64,000 bases of DNA from an uncultured Paraprevotella sp. (GTDB taxonomy: Bacteria > Bacteroidota > Bacteroidia > Bacteroidales > Bacteroidaceae): positions 1 to 64,000 of the forward strand of contig CALULQ010000010.1 in NCBI GenBank assembly GCA_944321525.1, read 5' to 3'. Positions 63,359 through 64,000 of this stretch are shown here, in pieces. A program made the translations under genes and the position numbers. The first letter of the stretch is position 1. Every line of letters starts with the position of its first letter. Below the pieces are notes generated by a model. That model made no database searches and was not told where the DNA came from. It was given only the letters and a program-made list of their open reading frames with translations.

Positions 63359-64000
63359 TTAGTTGGCCGACTTGAATTCTTCCAGGAAGCGGGTGTCGTT
63401 TTCAGAGAACATGCGAAGGTCTTTCACCTTGTACTTCAGGTTGGTGATGCGCTCGATGCCCATACCGAAAGCATATCCTGTGTAGACTTTGCTGTCGATG
63501 CCGTTGGCGTCCAGCACAGCCGGGTCCACCATGCCGCATCCGAGGATTTCCACCCATCCCGTATGCTTGCAGAAGGAGCAGCCCTTGCCGCCGCAGATGT
63601 CACAGCTGATGTCCATCTCCGCCGAGGGTTCCGTGAAGGGGAAGTACGACGGGCGGAGGCGTATTTTCGTTTCTTTGCCGAACATTTCCTGGGCAAAAAG
63701 CAGGAGCACCTGTTTCAGGTCGGTGAACGACACGTTGCGGTCTACGTACAAACCTTCCACCTGATGGAAGAAGCAGTGGGCGCGGGCCGAAATGGCCTCG
63801 TTGCGGTAGACGCGGCCCGGGCAGATGACGCGGATGGGCGGTTGCTGGCGCTCCATGACGCGGGCTTGCACGGAGGAAGTGTGCGAGCGGAGCACGATGT
63901 CGGGATGCGCTTCCACGAAGAAGGTGTCCTGCATGTCGCGGGCCGGGTGGTCGTCGGCAAAGTTCATGGAGGAATACACGTGCCAGTCGTCTTCGATTTC
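63359..64000 (-). CDS. pheS: Phenylalanyl-tRNA synthetase alpha subunit, C-terminal part (5' end outside window)
   Basis: The frame continues past the window edge ([28 protein letters not shown] at the edge is the PheS core). Class II synthetase motif 2 appears as [21 protein letters not shown] and motif 3 as [23 protein letters not shown] precedes a Cys-rich insertion ([12 protein letters not shown]) seen in many bacterial PheS proteins. Attaches phenylalanine to tRNA-Phe together with PheT, which is not in the window. Confidence 0.97.
   Translation of the reverse strand, partial: EIEDDWHVYSSMNFADDHPARDMQDTFFVEAHPDIVLRSHTSSVQARVMERQQPPIRVICPGRVYRNEAISARAHCFFHQVEGLYVDRNVSFTDLKQVLLLFAQEMFGKETKIRLRPSYFPFTEPSAEMDISCDICGGKGCSFCKHTGWVEILGCGMVDPAVLDANGIDSKVYTGYAFGMGIERITNLKYKVKDLRMFSENDTRFLEEFKSAN

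Overview
The window comes from a GC-rich member of the Bacteroidales, probably in or near the Bacteroidaceae/Prevotellaceae. Four things point there. The glutamine synthetase is the long type III form, and the fructose-1,6-bisphosphatase is class III. The ATP synthase operon begins with the beta and epsilon genes (atpD-atpC-atpB-E-F-H-A-G). Promoters repeatedly match the Bacteroides type (TTG, 19-20 bases, then TAnnTTTG), with few strong Shine-Dalgarno sites. Nearly everything is ordinary chromosomal housekeeping. I see no transposase, integrase, phage gene, rRNA or CRISPR array.

Layout. 1-9.2 kb: end of a phosphohexomutase gene, nudC, a flavodiiron protein, a short DnaJ-type co-chaperone, a 5'-nucleotidase, fructose bisphosphatase and an exported protein of unknown function. 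9.3-15.7 kb: a leftward DNA-processing block (WYL regulator, DEDDh exonuclease, sbcD, sbcC). 15.8-20.2 kb: rtcB, then a leftward three-gene redox/hydrolase operon. 20.4-25.4 kb: outer-membrane barrel protein, PCMD-type exported protein, nspC, a four-tRNA cluster (Gly-Leu-Leu-Gly) and an SBF-type transporter. 25.5-31.5 kb: two conserved unknowns, a CyuA-type cysteine desulfidase, a AAA+ ATPase and a small exported protein. 31.8-38.6 kb: the F-type ATP synthase operon, divergent from a LysR regulator. 38.9-43.3 kb: lysR, pncB, nitroreductase and an EamA transporter. 43.4-49.4 kb: a GIN-domain lipoprotein and an apparent aguA-aguB-glnN operon. 49.5-55.6 kb: FetAB-like ABC transporter, nif3 and its zinc-ribbon partner, a PD-(D/E)XK protein, AMP nucleosidase and holA. 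55.7-61 kb: an AT-rich spacer, an XRE regulator, pyrK-pyrD, a lipoprotein, a chloramphenicol acetyltransferase homologue and a MmcQ/YjbR protein. 61-64 kb: a FlK-like thioesterase, a 60-residue membrane protein, an MFS transporter and partial pheS.

Gene cooperation. Agmatine deiminase and N-carbamoylputrescine amidase make putrescine and release ammonia, and the next gene in the same tight run is glutamine synthetase, which could recapture it. nspC, elsewhere in the window, belongs to the carboxyspermidine branch of polyamine synthesis. pyrK and pyrD overlap and encode the two subunits of an NAD-linked dihydroorotate dehydrogenase.

The most unusual content is a dispersed family of seven small palindromic elements. 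Each is 72 bp, or exactly 22 bp longer (94 bp). They are built from GTAC-N10-GTAC hairpin units joined by the 12-base palindrome GTACTCGAGTAC, and most carry TGCGGAG/CTCCGCA ends. Five of seven lie between convergent genes. Individual hairpin cores appear in either orientation, and one copy shows a compensatory stem change. I do not recognise the family as a named element, and it is the best candidate here for something undescribed.
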